From NCBI RefSeq assembly GCF_030373985.1, contig NZ_JAUCRB010000005.1, positions 1 to 64,000 on the forward strand: DNA of 64,000 nucleotides. Direction: 5' to 3'. Below, piece after piece: positions 1 to 17,551 of the stretch. How positions within the stretch are numbered: the first letter of the stretch is position 1; each line of letters begins with the position of its first letter. The position numbers and the translations under genes were made by a program. The notes under the pieces are model-generated. The model searched no databases, was not told the DNA's origin, and was given only the letters and a program-made list of their open reading frames with translations. The DNA comes from Wolbachia pipientis. GTDB lineage: Bacteria; Pseudomonadota; Alphaproteobacteria; Rickettsiales; Anaplasmataceae.

Positions 1-2
1 CA

Positions 3-92
3 TCGATAGCGATGGATAAGGGATTACGTTTTGCAATAAGAGAAGGTGGTAAAACTGTTGGTTCTGGTGTCGTTTCCGAAATTTTGGAGTAG
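3..92 (+). CDS. tuf: Elongation factor Tu, C-terminal end (partial)
   Basis: The window opens inside a gene whose last 29 codons read SIAMDKGLRFAIREGG and end in SEILE, the standard C-terminus of EF-Tu domain III. EF-Tu carries aminoacyl-tRNA to the ribosome as a GTP complex. The 5' part lies outside the window. It is followed after 12 bases by tRNA-Trp and then secE, the widespread tuf-trnW-secE-nusG order. Confidence 0.93.
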   Translation, partial: SIAMDKGLRFAIREGGKTVGSGVVSEILE

Positions 93-104
93 ATGAGAAA
101 CCAT

Positions 105-177
105 AGGAGTGTAGCTCAATTGGTAGAGCGCTGGTCTCCAAAACCAGAGGCTGTAGGTTCAATCCCTATCGCTCCTG
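105..177 (+). tRNA. trnW: tRNA-Trp (anticodon CCA)
   Basis: A cloverleaf can be drawn directly. The 7-bp acceptor stem pairs AGGAGTG (105-111) with CGCTCCT (170-176). The D arm contains AGCTCAATTGGTAGAGC. The anticodon stem CTGGT/ACCAG encloses a 7-base loop with CCA in the anticodon position. The T arm carries the GGTTCAATCC core. The discriminator base is G, as usual for tRNA-Trp. The 3' CCA is not encoded in full (GCA follows) and would be added post-transcriptionally. It lies between tuf and secE. Confidence 0.95.
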
Positions 178-196
178 CATTAATTTTATGTGAAAA

Positions 197-397
197 ATGT
201 TAAAAAGTTTGAGTGTTTTTTTTTGTGGTATAAAACAAGAAATAAGGAGAATTGCCTGGGTGAAGAAGCAAGAGGTGCTATCATCTTTATTCGTTGTGGC
301 AATCTTTATATTATGCTTCTCAGTTTTCTTTTGTCTTGTAGATTTCACATCTCTTTGCACGATTAAGGCTTTATTTGGGATTATTTATGGAACATGA
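197..397 (+). CDS. secE: Preprotein translocase subunit SecE
   Basis: A 66-residue protein with the SecE layout: a short cytoplasmic amphipathic segment with the conserved IAWVKKQEV stretch (about residues 19-27, equivalent to the family R-V-x-W-P-x-x-x-E motif), then one hydrophobic membrane helix (about residues 30-50). SecE clamps SecY in the inner-membrane translocon. The alphaproteobacterial single-TM length fits. Its stop codon overlaps the start of nusG by 11 bases, which implies translational coupling. Position between tRNA-Trp and nusG is the canonical one and supports the call despite weak sequence conservation. Confidence 0.9.
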   Translation: MLKSLSVFFCGIKQEIRRIAWVKKQEVLSSLFVVAIFILCFSVFFCLVDFTSLCTIKALFGIIYGT

Positions 398-1223
398 ATA
401 TAAATGGTACACTATTAAGGTTAATTACGGGCATGAGAGACATGTGCGTAAGTTGGTAAGTAGTGCTATCTATTTCAAAGAGGTATTTATTCCTTATCAA
501 ACGGTATGTAATTCAAAACCTGATATAAAAGAGTTATATGAAGTGTACGTGTGCATGCATTTATGCGATGAGAGCAAAGATATTTTGAATCAAACGCCAG
601 GGTTCTGCAATGGTGAACCTGGGAATTTTGACGTAGTTTCAGATAATGAAGTGAGTTTAAAGCGTAGAGAGTTCAATAAATACAAATGGTATATTTTGAG
701 AGTCGCTTCCAATTATGAAGAGAAAGTTTGCCAACATATATTAGAAAATTCCATAAGATTAGGGATTAATGATTACTTTAAGGAAGTTTTTATCCCATAC
801 GAAGAGCCAAGTGAGGCAGAATTAAGATCTAAAAAAACTGCTAAGCGAAGGAAATGCTTTCCTGGTTATGTTTTTTTATATGTAAATTTGTGTGATGAAG
901 TGTTAAACTTTGTCAATAGTATACCAAAGTCCCTTAAAGTCTATGGATTCTTAAAAAATGGCAATATTCCCAAAGTAATTTCAGACAATGAAATTCTCTC
1001 AATGCGTGATGCACTTTATAATGCTCAAGAGGCAAAAAAGTTAAGTCACGGTTATGAAAAAGGGGAAAAGGTGAAAATTAATGATGGTCTCTTTCAAAAT
1101 TTTACTGGTAGGGTAGATACGATTAATGATGAGAAAAAAATTATTAATGTAGAAGTGTTGATTTTAGGTAAGCCAACAATAATAGAGTTAGATTTGGCTC
1201 AAGTAGAGAAAATAAAGGATTAA
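387..1223 (+). CDS. nusG: Transcription antitermination factor NusG with duplicated N-terminal domain
   Basis: NusG binds the RNA polymerase clamp and couples it to Rho or the ribosome. I choose ATG 387 over an in-frame TTG at 375. The 278 residues far exceed the usual 175-190. Residues about 99-210 form a recognisable NGN domain (YKWYILRV, YFKEVFIPYEE, KCFPGYVFLYV) and residues 222-275 a KOW domain (YEKGEKVKINDG). Residues 5-90 look like a second, diverged NGN copy: YKWYTIKV, YFKEVFIPY, HLCDES and VSDNEV recur in the same order, but the FPGYVF segment has eroded. The extra domain appears to be an internal duplication. rplK begins 2 bases after the stop. Confidence 0.93.
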   Translation: MEHEYKWYTIKVNYGHERHVRKLVSSAIYFKEVFIPYQTVCNSKPDIKELYEVYVCMHLCDESKDILNQTPGFCNGEPGNFDVVSDNEVSLKRREFNKYKWYILRVASNYEEKVCQHILENSIRLGINDYFKEVFIPYEEPSEAELRSKKTAKRRKCFPGYVFLYVNLCDEVLNFVNSIPKSLKVYGFLKNGNIPKVISDNEILSMRDALYNAQEAKKLSHGYEKGEKVKINDGLFQNFTGRVDTINDEKKIINVEVLILGKPTIIELDLAQVEKIKD

Positions 1224-1225
1224 TT

Positions 1226-1666
1226 ATGAGTGTTGTAGTTGCTAAGATTAACTTACTAATGGAAGCTGGAAAAGCAGTACCCGGACCAAAAATTGCTTCA
1301 GTGCTTGGTCCGCGCGGTATACCTGTTCCTAAGTTTTGCGAGGCTTTTAATAAAGTGGCTAGCAGAGCTAACGCTAATTATAAAGTAGGTGACCTGGTAA
1401 CAGTGCGAATCTCCATAAAGGACGATCGCTCTCACGATTTTACTGTCAGTGGACCACCTGTGGCTTACTTGCTTAAACAGGAGGCTAAATTGAGCAAAAG
1501 TTCTAGTAATCCAGGTAAAGAATTGGTGGCTAAATTGCCTATGTCTGCTATAATTAAGGTAGCAAAATGTAAAATGGCTGACATGAAAGTGGATAATGAG
1601 AATTCAGCAGTAAAAATGGTTGTCGGTACTGCTAAATCTATGGGTATAGAAGTTATAGAAGGTTAG
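1226..1666 (+). CDS. rplK: 50S ribosomal protein L11
   Basis: At 146 residues this matches L11, which with 23S rRNA forms the GTPase-associated stalk base. The proline-rich N-terminal motif [15 protein letters not shown] (about residues 18-33) and the C-terminal rRNA-binding domain ending MGIEVIEG are clear. It starts 2 bases after the nusG stop and ends 4 bases before rplA, so it is cotranscribed and probably translationally coupled with both. The canonical rplKAJL-rpoBC order follows. Confidence 0.98.
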   Translation: MSVVVAKINLLMEAGKAVPGPKIASVLGPRGIPVPKFCEAFNKVASRANANYKVGDLVTVRISIKDDRSHDFTVSGPPVAYLLKQEAKLSKSSSNPGKELVAKLPMSAIIKVAKCKMADMKVDNENSAVKMVVGTAKSMGIEVIEG

Positions 1667-1670
1667 AAAC

Positions 1671-2324
1671 ATGAACACATATCACGATAGCCCTAAACAA
1701 TGTTTAGAAAAGATTATTGAATCTGCTTCAGCAAAGTTTAAAGAATCAATTGACATTGCGGTTAACTTAGGTGTAGATTCACGTAAATCTGAAGAACAGG
1801 TGCGTGGTACGGTAATTTTGCCTAAAGGTATTGGAAAAGACATCAAAGTAGCTGTTTTTGCCCAAGATAAGCATTTATTAGAAGCTGAAAAAGCTGGTGC
1901 CGACATTGTAGGAGGAGAAGATTTAGTTGAAGAAATGAAAAAGGGTAGAAAACTAGATGTTGATTGGTGCATCACTACTCCCGACTTCATAGCAAAGATC
2001 ACTCCTATTGCAAAAATATTAGGTGCTAAAGGATTGATGCCTAACCCCAAGTTTGGTACCGTAACTTCTAACTTCGTAGAAGTTATTAAGATCATTAAGT
2101 CTGGTCAAATAAAATTTAAGACAGATAAAAATGGTATTATTCACGGTAAATTAGGAAACATCAAGTTCGGTGTTGATGATTTGCTAGAAAATTTGAAAGC
2201 CTTTCTTAAAGTAATTAAAAATAATAAACCTATTTCCGTAAAAGGGGTGTATTTTAAGAGTGTTTTTTTAAATTCAACTATGGGCAAAGCTTATAAGATA
2301 AACAAAGTGGAAGATATAATTTAA
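1671..2324 (+). CDS. rplA: 50S ribosomal protein L1
   Basis: L1 binds 23S rRNA at the mobile L1 stalk and in many bacteria represses its own L11-L1 transcript. The 217-residue protein carries the family signature around [15 protein letters not shown] (about residues 123-137) and the two-domain pattern with [12 protein letters not shown] near residue 45. The C-terminus is a little shorter and more diverged than the usual 225-235 residues. It follows rplK by 4 bases and precedes rplJ by 12. Confidence 0.97.
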   Translation: MNTYHDSPKQCLEKIIESASAKFKESIDIAVNLGVDSRKSEEQVRGTVILPKGIGKDIKVAVFAQDKHLLEAEKAGADIVGGEDLVEEMKKGRKLDVDWCITTPDFIAKITPIAKILGAKGLMPNPKFGTVTSNFVEVIKIIKSGQIKFKTDKNGIIHGKLGNIKFGVDDLLENLKAFLKVIKNNKPISVKGVYFKSVFLNSTMGKAYKINKVEDII

Positions 2325-2336
2325 GGGAGTAACACT

Positions 2337-2855
2337 GTGAAGCGTGAAAGTAAGGATGAGTTTATACAGAACATAATGAATGTGTTTGTAAATAATGATT
2401 TCTTAATACTGGTAAATTTTAAATCTATAAATGCCAATGATTCATTAATTCTTAGGAATGGCCTAAAGTCTATAGCAGGTGGGATATTAGTAGTTAAAAA
2501 TACTTTAGCGCGTTTAGCTTTGGAAAGAGCCGATAGATTTTCTTATTTATCAGATAAATTCTCTGGTCCTGTAGCTATTATATACTCCAGTAGTGTAGTA
2601 GAAGCTGCAAAGCTAATAGTTGATTTCACTGATGCTAATAAAGAAAAGATGTCTGTGATTTGCGCAGCTCACTTAAATCAACTACTTACAGTGGAAGATG
2701 TTAATAAACTGGCTAAGTTGCCCTCTCTGGATGAGTTGCTTATTAAAATTATGCGTTTAATATCTTATAATATTCCTGCACGGTTGGCGTCATCTGTTAA
2801 TTCATCTTCCATGAGACTTATCAGGGTGTTGGATTATTATAGTTCTAAAAAATAA
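2337..2855 (+). CDS. rplJ: 50S ribosomal protein L10
   Basis: L10 (172 residues) anchors L7/L12 dimers to the ribosome. Family features are the N-terminal rRNA-binding domain (VNFKSINANDSLILRNGLK, then VVKNTLARLAL) and a C-terminal helix ending RLIRVLDYYSSKK for the L12 dimers. The start is GTG, preceded by GGGAGTAACACT, so the Shine-Dalgarno spacing suits it. No stem-loop-rich leader of the kind used for enterobacterial L10 autoregulation fits into the 12-base gap after rplA. Confidence 0.96.
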   Translation: MKRESKDEFIQNIMNVFVNNDFLILVNFKSINANDSLILRNGLKSIAGGILVVKNTLARLALERADRFSYLSDKFSGPVAIIYSSSVVEAAKLIVDFTDANKEKMSVICAAHLNQLLTVEDVNKLAKLPSLDELLIKIMRLISYNIPARLASSVNSSSMRLIRVLDYYSSKK

Positions 2856-2871
2856 ATTTGTTGTTAAGTAA

Positions 2872-3282
<411 letters not shown>

Positions 3283-3338
3283 GACGCTTATTTTAATATA
3301 TTAATTTTATATTAATGTAGCGCTTTTAGTTAATTTAG

Positions 3339-11873
<8,535 letters not shown>

Positions 11874-12112
11874 ATGAGCTAGTAAAGACTAGTAACTGTA
11901 CTATTTACAACTGCATGTATGTTGTAATTTAAAGACAATAGCTAAAAATATTTGTATTCCTTCAACAGAGTAGCTTCGAAGGAAAAAAATAGATGGTAGC
12001 GCATAATTAAATGGTCAATAACAAAACATTGGTGATAATGAAAGGTCAAATGTTTAAACTGTTAATTAGCCTTGCAGAGCTATGCAGGATTTGAAGGAAA
12101 AAATACTAAAAA

Positions 12113-12354
12113 TTTGAGGAAGAAAATAGAGTCTTAAAAGCAGAAAATGCTTAGCTGAGAAAGTTTCTGCATATTGACGAAACCGGCTATCATACTAAGG
12201 GTAAAGCAGGTTGGTGCTAGATGTTTGTCAATAATGAGGTAAGCTTTATTCAGTTACCAAACTCAAGAAGAGTGAAATTTTTAAAGAACTACCCAAATAA
12301 GGCGCCCTCAAGTACCCTAAATTTCTTGGAGAACCTTTTTATTGGTTAACTATA
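12113..12354 (+). pseudogene. IS66-family transposase relic
   Basis: Inside the 483-base gap after rpoBC, two stretches in the plus strand match an IS66-type transposase. FEEENRVLKAENA (12113-12151) resembles the N-terminal coiled coil. LRKFLHIDETGYHTKGKAGW followed by a stop, then MFVNNEVSFIQLPNSRR (12155-12270), resembles the catalytic-domain start with the DET motif. The two pieces are directly joined, so the middle of the gene is deleted, and stops interrupt the frame. No terminal repeats were recognised. The rest of the gap (11874-12112) holds nothing I can identify. Confidence 0.6.
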
Positions 12355-12356
12355 TT

Positions 12357-13214
12357 TCAGTTTACAACCCTATCTAAAAAAATGCTAAAAAAAAGCAGCA
12401 GTCCTACGTAAGAGTTATTTTTAAATATGGACATACATTGACTAGAGTCGTCAAGATTGAGATCTTTATATTGGAGGTGAAACATGAACCCTATGACAAG
12501 TAGAGTGATATAAAAAATGTTATTTAATGATGACAAGATACCAGCATATAGCCATGCCATAAGAGATATTAAGTAAAACCTTTTCAACCAACATTTTGTT
12601 GCATCACCAAAATACAATGCTGTTGATTTTATTCCTAGTTTTTCATCATCCTTTTTATCTTGATGAGCGTATATGGTATCATAACCGAGTGTCCAAAAGA
12701 TGCATCCTGCATAAAAGAGCATAGGCTCTATACTGACCTGGTTCTTCACTGCCGACCAGCCCATGAGCGATCCCATATTAAAAGTAAACCCTAAAAACAA
12801 CTGCGGCCACCAAACATAACGCTTTAATAAAGGATAAACAGTTATCATACACATTGAAATTATCCCAAGTATAAGTGTAGTTTTATTGGTGAGTAGTAGG
12901 ATTATTAGTGCAATAGATAGTAATAGAAAAAGTAAAATCAAAGCCTGCTTTACGTTTAGTGCACCACTTGCAAGTGGTCTACATTTTGTTCGTTCAACAT
13001 GTGCATCTATTTCTCTGTCGAAAATATCATTGATTATGCAACCTGCAGGTCTCATTAAGAATGCACCTACAGTAAACAAAATAAGGAGAAAAAAAGTCTT
13101 CCATGATAGAGAAGTTGAGGCTAGGACAACGCCACTCAAACTGGGGAACAATACAAGCCACAAACCTGTTACACTATACAGCCTCATCAATGAAAAGTAA
13201 TAGTTGAAATGCAT
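12357..13214 (-). CDS. ubiA: 4-hydroxybenzoate polyprenyltransferase UbiA
   Basis: UbiA attaches the polyprenyl tail to 4-hydroxybenzoate, the membrane step of ubiquinone synthesis. The 285-residue protein has about eight hydrophobic helices, the first prenyl-diphosphate/Mg2+ motif NDIFDREID (residues 62-70) followed by KCRPLASG, and the second Asp-rich motif YDTIYAHQDKKDD (about residues 178-190). It starts 3 bases after the rbfA stop, so it is read from the same nusA-infB-rbfA transcript, an unusual partner for these translation genes. Confidence 0.93.
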   Translation of the reverse strand: MHFNYYFSLMRLYSVTGLWLVLFPSLSGVVLASTSLSWKTFFLLILFTVGAFLMRPAGCIINDIFDREIDAHVERTKCRPLASGALNVKQALILLFLLLSIALIILLLTNKTTLILGIISMCMITVYPLLKRYVWWPQLFLGFTFNMGSLMGWSAVKNQVSIEPMLFYAGCIFWTLGYDTIYAHQDKKDDEKLGIKSTALYFGDATKCWLKRFYLISLMAWLYAGILSSLNNIFYITLLVIGFMFHLQYKDLNLDDSSQCMSIFKNNSYVGLLLFFSIFLDRVVN

Positions 13215-13217
13215 TGA

Positions 13218-13562
13218 TTAAGTGTGGTTACTTAGTATCTTGCTTACATTGACGAAATTATCGAATGCTAAATCAGGTTTGAAAACTAACTGAGGTATAA
13301 ATCGCAAATCAACATAACTCAATATGGATTTACGTATTAACCACGCAGATTGGTTGATTTCATTAACAATAGTGTTAATATTGCAATTCCTTTCGCTTAG
13401 TGAAGACAACACGATATATACATCTGCTTTTTTTAAATCTTTACTTAATTTTACATCAAATACCACTATATCTTTATCGAATATCTTACCTTCCATTAAG
13501 ACTCTAGATATTGCTCTATGTAACACAGACGCTATTTTTAGGCTTCGGATTTCTTTTCTCAT
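13218..13562 (-). CDS. rbfA: 30S ribosome-binding factor RbfA
   Basis: RbfA is a KH-like assembly factor acting on 16S rRNA helix 1 during 30S maturation. The 114-residue length and the pattern LKIASVLHRAISRVL, then VKLSKDLKKADVYIVLS, then the C-terminal RFIPQLVFKPD fit the family, where the last block corresponds to R-x-x-P-x-L-x-F-x-x-D. It lies 9 bases after infB, in the conserved nusA-infB-rbfA order, and is followed by ubiA. Confidence 0.93.
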   Translation of the reverse strand: MRKEIRSLKIASVLHRAISRVLMEGKIFDKDIVVFDVKLSKDLKKADVYIVLSSLSERNCNINTIVNEINQSAWLIRKSILSYVDLRFIPQLVFKPDLAFDNFVNVSKILSNHT

Positions 13563-13571
13563 ATTTAGCTA

Positions 13572-15893
13572 CTACAATATTCTTTCCTCTTGCACTAATT
13601 GATAAACTTCTAGAATATCTCCCGCTTTAATGTCGAAATTACCATCCAGAGACATTCCACACTCAAAGTTTGTAACTACTTCTTTAACATCATCCTTAAA
13701 TCTACGCAATGTTTTCAATTTTCCTTCGTGTATTAATTTATTGTTGCGTATTACCTTAATTAAAGAATCTTTTTTTACGACTCCATCATTCACATAACAT
13801 CCAATAATATTGCCAGCTTTAGATGGATTAAATATCTGCCTCACAGAGGCAGAGCCAATACGCACTTCTCGTGTTACAGGCTTTAACATTTTAATTAAGC
13901 GCATTTGCATACTGTCAATAAGTTCATATATTACATTATAAGTGTGTATTTCTATACCTTTTTGCTTTGCCAAATCTCTTATTTTTGAATCTACTTTGAC
14001 ATTAAACGCCAAAATTACTGAGTTCGATGCTTCTGCAAGCAGTACATCAGAATCTGTTATTCCTCCTACTGCTTTGTGTAGGATATTTAATTTCACTTGA
14101 CCTTTACGAAGCTTATCAATTGAATTTGATATTGCTTCAATAGAACCACTTACATCGCACTTTAAAACTACAGATAGCTCTTCTATTTCACTATCGTTAC
14201 AACTGAATATATCTAAATTACTATTGCTTGAATTTTCTTCCTTTTTCTTGATTAACTCTAACCTGTATTCAACTATTTCACGTGCCTGCTTTTCAGAACT
14301 TACAACAACAAATTTATCTCCAGCATTTGGCACGCCGTTTAAACCAGTAATTTCAACCGGAGTAGAGGGTAATGCTGTCTTTTCTCTTTGACCAAGGTGA
14401 TTAACCATACTGCGTACTTTACCATACGTTGTACCCACCACCAACATATCACCAACTTTTAGTGTTCCTTCTTCAACTATCAATGTAGCTGATATTCCTT
14501 TGGCTTTATCTATCTTAGATTCTACCACCCACCCAAGTGCTCGACAATCTTCTATTGCCTCAAGCTTCATTAATTCAGCAATTAACAAAATTGCCTCTTC
14601 TAGTTTGTCTAAGTTGATTTTCTTTTTTGCTGATACTGGCACAACCATAACATCACCACCAAGTTCTTCAGGAATAAGATCATATTGAGGTAAACTACTA
14701 ACTATCCTTTCTACATCACCAGATTGCGACTTATCGATCTTATTAATAGCAACTATAATAGAAACATCTGCTGCTTTTGCGTGGCTTATTGCCTCAACTG
14801 TCTGTTTCATTATTCCATCATCAGCTGCAACTACTATTACAACTATATTGGTAATGTTGGCGCCACATTCACGCATTGCAGTGAACGCCTCATGCCCTGG
14901 TGTATCAATAAAAGTAATTTTCTGCTCATCTTTTGTAATTATCTGATAAGCACCTATGTGTTGAGTTATCCCACCTGATTCATTTTCTGCAACATTAGAC
15001 TCGCGAAATGCATCGAGCAATGAAGTTTTACCATGATCAACGTGCCCCATAAAAGTAACAACCGGCGGCTTAGGTCTTTTAAGTAAGTTTCCTCTGTCTT
15101 CTATGAAAAATAAATCCCTCTCTTTGTCAGCATCACTTACTCGTTTAGCTGCATGATTGAATTTTTCCACTATTTCACATGCTATATCCGGGTTCACCAA
15201 ATCATCCACTCCGTAACTCTCATTAACTTCTTCTTTTAACACTTTTAGCACACTTTTACTATCTTCTGCCATACGAATAGATAATTCCCTGATTGTGATC
15301 TTGTCTGGTACTATAACTTCCCTTGATATATTTTTACCTTTAGTGAACTTTGATTTTTTATTTCTTATACCAAACCTTTGCTTAAACACAAAAGATTGTT
15401 CAAGCTTATCATCTATTGAATGTGCAATTATTAGCTTGGAATGCTTAGAATATATATCTTTGCTAGCCTTTAAAGGCTTTTTATTAGCATTCTCATCGTC
15501 AATTCCATCTTCAGTTAGCTTAACTAAGCTAGCACCATTCAAGCCTTTCTTTTTGGTTTCTTTAAATGCAGCATCCGAAATGCCATCTTCATCATCAACC
15601 TTTTTACAACTATCTTCTTCCGCTACTACTTCTTTTTCTTCTTTTAGATTCCTTTCTTTCAGTAAAGCAGCATTCTGTACAGCATTAATACGGAAAACTT
15701 GCTCTTTTTCTGTTAAAGAACCTAATTTACTCTTATATTGTTCTTCTGACCCATGAGGTTTTTTTCTTCTTTTTTTTACTATCGTAGCTACTGTACTTGC
15801 ACTTGCCGAAGAGGCCAAATTAACACCCAATTTAAGCTTGCTAAAGCCTTGAAGTGTTAATTTTTTACTACTGATATCTTCTTCATTATTCAT
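13572..15893 (-). CDS. infB: Translation initiation factor IF-2
   Basis: IF-2 is the GTPase that brings initiator tRNA to the 30S subunit. The 773 residues comprise a charged, variable N-terminal half (1-270), including a [23 protein letters not shown]2N-like segment (about 195-215), then the G domain with P-loop GHVDHGKTS (283-291), DTPGHEAF (G3) and NKID (G4), then domains II-IV ending near the stop. The N-terminus begins with a Wolbachia-like low-complexity stretch and has no full-length enteric extension. It lies 8 bases after nusA and 9 before rbfA. Confidence 0.98.
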   Translation of the reverse strand: MNNEEDISSKKLTLQGFSKLKLGVNLASSASASTVATIVKKRRKKPHGSEEQYKSKLGSLTEKEQVFRINAVQNAALLKERNLKEEKEVVAEEDSCKKVDDEDGISDAAFKETKKKGLNGASLVKLTEDGIDDENANKKPLKASKDIYSKHSKLIIAHSIDDKLEQSFVFKQRFGIRNKKSKFTKGKNISREVIVPDKITIRELSIRMAEDSKSVLKVLKEEVNESYGVDDLVNPDIACEIVEKFNHAAKRVSDADKERDLFFIEDRGNLLKRPKPPVVTFMGHVDHGKTSLLDAFRESNVAENESGGITQHIGAYQIITKDEQKITFIDTPGHEAFTAMRECGANITNIVVIVVAADDGIMKQTVEAISHAKAADVSIIVAINKIDKSQSGDVERIVSSLPQYDLIPEELGGDVMVVPVSAKKKINLDKLEEAILLIAELMKLEAIEDCRALGWVVESKIDKAKGISATLIVEEGTLKVGDMLVVGTTYGKVRSMVNHLGQREKTALPSTPVEITGLNGVPNAGDKFVVVSSEKQAREIVEYRLELIKKKEENSSNSNLDIFSCNDSEIEELSVVLKCDVSGSIEAISNSIDKLRKGQVKLNILHKAVGGITDSDVLLAEASNSVILAFNVKVDSKIRDLAKQKGIEIHTYNVIYELIDSMQMRLIKMLKPVTREVRIGSASVRQIFNPSKAGNIIGCYVNDGVVKKDSLIKVIRNNKLIHEGKLKTLRRFKDDVKEVVTNFECGMSLDGNFDIKAGDILEVYQLVQEERIL

Positions 15894-15901
15894 ATTGTTT
15901 G

Positions 15902-17464
15902 TTATACTACACCAAGCCTCTTACGCGCTTCCATGATTATTGAGTCCACTGTATCTTTTAAATTTTCTTTATCGCTTGCTGAAGAAGAAAGTATACTACA
16001 AAATTCATAACTTGACAAATCTGCTATGTCCTCTAAAGTTTTGATACCATGTTTACTGAGAGCAATTTTATCATCTATTGACAAAGGTAAATTTATTACC
16101 TGATCTTTCATACCTAAACCTCTTAAACCTTCTATTTTTTTATCATTTTCTGCTTTTAGATACTTATTTGCCCTGTTACGCAATTCATTCGCAATATCCT
16201 CGTTAAAGCCTTCTATTGAAGCAAGCTCTTTAATTGAAGCATTGGATATATCCTCCACACTTGAAAAACCTTCTGTGACTAACAGTTGACCCATAATCTC
16301 CTCTAAATTTAGAGCTTCAGCAAACAAAACTGAACACTGACTAAGTTCCCTACCCCGCCTCTCTGATTCCTGCTGAGTACTCAGTATCTCAATCTTCCAC
16401 CCAACAAGCTCTGAGGCTAATCTTACATTTTGACCTTTCTTTCCTATAGCTAAGCTCAATTGATCTTCAGCAACTATTAATTCTACACAATTTTCATTCT
16501 CGTCAATAATAACCTTCGACACTTCTGCAGGAGTAATTGCCTTAATAACAAATTGGCCTAGGTCTGAAGAGTAATGTATGACATCAATTTTTTCTCCATT
16601 TAATTCATGTATGATGGTTTTTATTCTCTCCCCCTTAACTCCAACACAAGCACCTACTGGATCGATGTTCTTATCAGGAGAAAAAACAGCAACTTTAGAC
16701 CTTGAACCAGCATCTCTAGCTATACCTTTAATTTTTACCAAACCATCAGCAATTTCTGGTATCTCTTGATTTAACAATGCTTCCAAAAAACCCTCATGGG
16801 CCCTAGAAAGAATAATTTGGCGCCCATCGTCAGAACGCTTAACAGTTTGTATATAAGCTTTAACCTTATCACCTTCACGAAATGACTCACCACCGATTAA
16901 ATTTCGCAATGGAAGGTACGCCTTAGCACCATTTATGTCTATAATCAGATCTGAATATTCCACTTGTTTAACAATACCATATCTTATTTCTCCCACCTTA
17001 TCTTTAAATTCCTCATATTGCTTTTTTAATTCTTCATATTTAATTACTTGAGCAATTCTTTGTTGGGCAATTCTTGCTGAAGCAAGATCAGTGTTAAGAG
17101 AAAGCAATTCATTAATAGTATCCCCAACTTTTGCACCTTCTTTTATTAACTTGGCTCGTGTAAGAGTAATTGATTCACATCCAGCAGTCTCTTCCCTATT
17201 TGGTCCATCATCAATAACCTTTAACTCTCTGTATGAGGTAACTTTTCCTGTGCTTCTATTTATATTAACTACAATCTTATTTTTGCTACCATATTTTTGA
17301 CGGGCCACTGCTTCTATGGCACTTTCTAATGCCTTCATTATAACTTCAAAATCTAGACCTTTTTGCAGTGAAAGCTCCCCTGCTGTCTTTATTATATCAA
17401 TGCTTCCAACCAAATTATTTTTGTCACTTTTCTGTTTAACACTGCTTTTGCGATTAGCAACCAT
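15902..17464 (-). CDS. nusA: Transcription termination/antitermination protein NusA
   Basis: NusA binds RNA polymerase and nascent RNA to modulate pausing and termination. An upstream ATG at 17512 is in frame, but I prefer ATG 17464 ([12 protein letters not shown]), which gives 520 residues, because the extra 16 residues are hydrophobic and unlike the family. After an N-terminal RNAP-binding domain come S1 ([23 protein letters not shown]), KH1 ([25 protein letters not shown]) and KH2 ([24 protein letters not shown]). The C-terminal helix-hairpin-helix repeats are of the kind found in proteobacterial NusA. The usual upstream neighbour rimP is absent here. Confidence 0.97.
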   Translation of the reverse strand: MVANRKSSVKQKSDKNNLVGSIDIIKTAGELSLQKGLDFEVIMKALESAIEAVARQKYGSKNKIVVNINRSTGKVTSYRELKVIDDGPNREETAGCESITLTRAKLIKEGAKVGDTINELLSLNTDLASARIAQQRIAQVIKYEELKKQYEEFKDKVGEIRYGIVKQVEYSDLIIDINGAKAYLPLRNLIGGESFREGDKVKAYIQTVKRSDDGRQIILSRAHEGFLEALLNQEIPEIADGLVKIKGIARDAGSRSKVAVFSPDKNIDPVGACVGVKGERIKTIIHELNGEKIDVIHYSSDLGQFVIKAITPAEVSKVIIDENENCVELIVAEDQLSLAIGKKGQNVRLASELVGWKIEILSTQQESERRGRELSQCSVLFAEALNLEEIMGQLLVTEGFSSVEDISNASIKELASIEGFNEDIANELRNRANKYLKAENDKKIEGLRGLGMKDQVINLPLSIDDKIALSKHGIKTLEDIADLSSYEFCSILSSSASDKENLKDTVDSIIMEARKRLGVV

Positions 17465-17551
17465 ACAAATAAACCCTATACAATTAGTTATAATTATAAC
17501 TTCAACGGGCAAAAAATACTATCCTCAATGTTAAATAATTGTTAATTTAAG

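Noticed and set aside
166-360. Minus-strand frame opposite secE
   Set aside because: It is a shadow of the secE reading frame and has no ribosome site or family pattern.
11874-11900. Terminator-like CTAGTAAAGACTAGT after rpoBC
   Set aside because: The stem is only four to five bases and no T-run follows.
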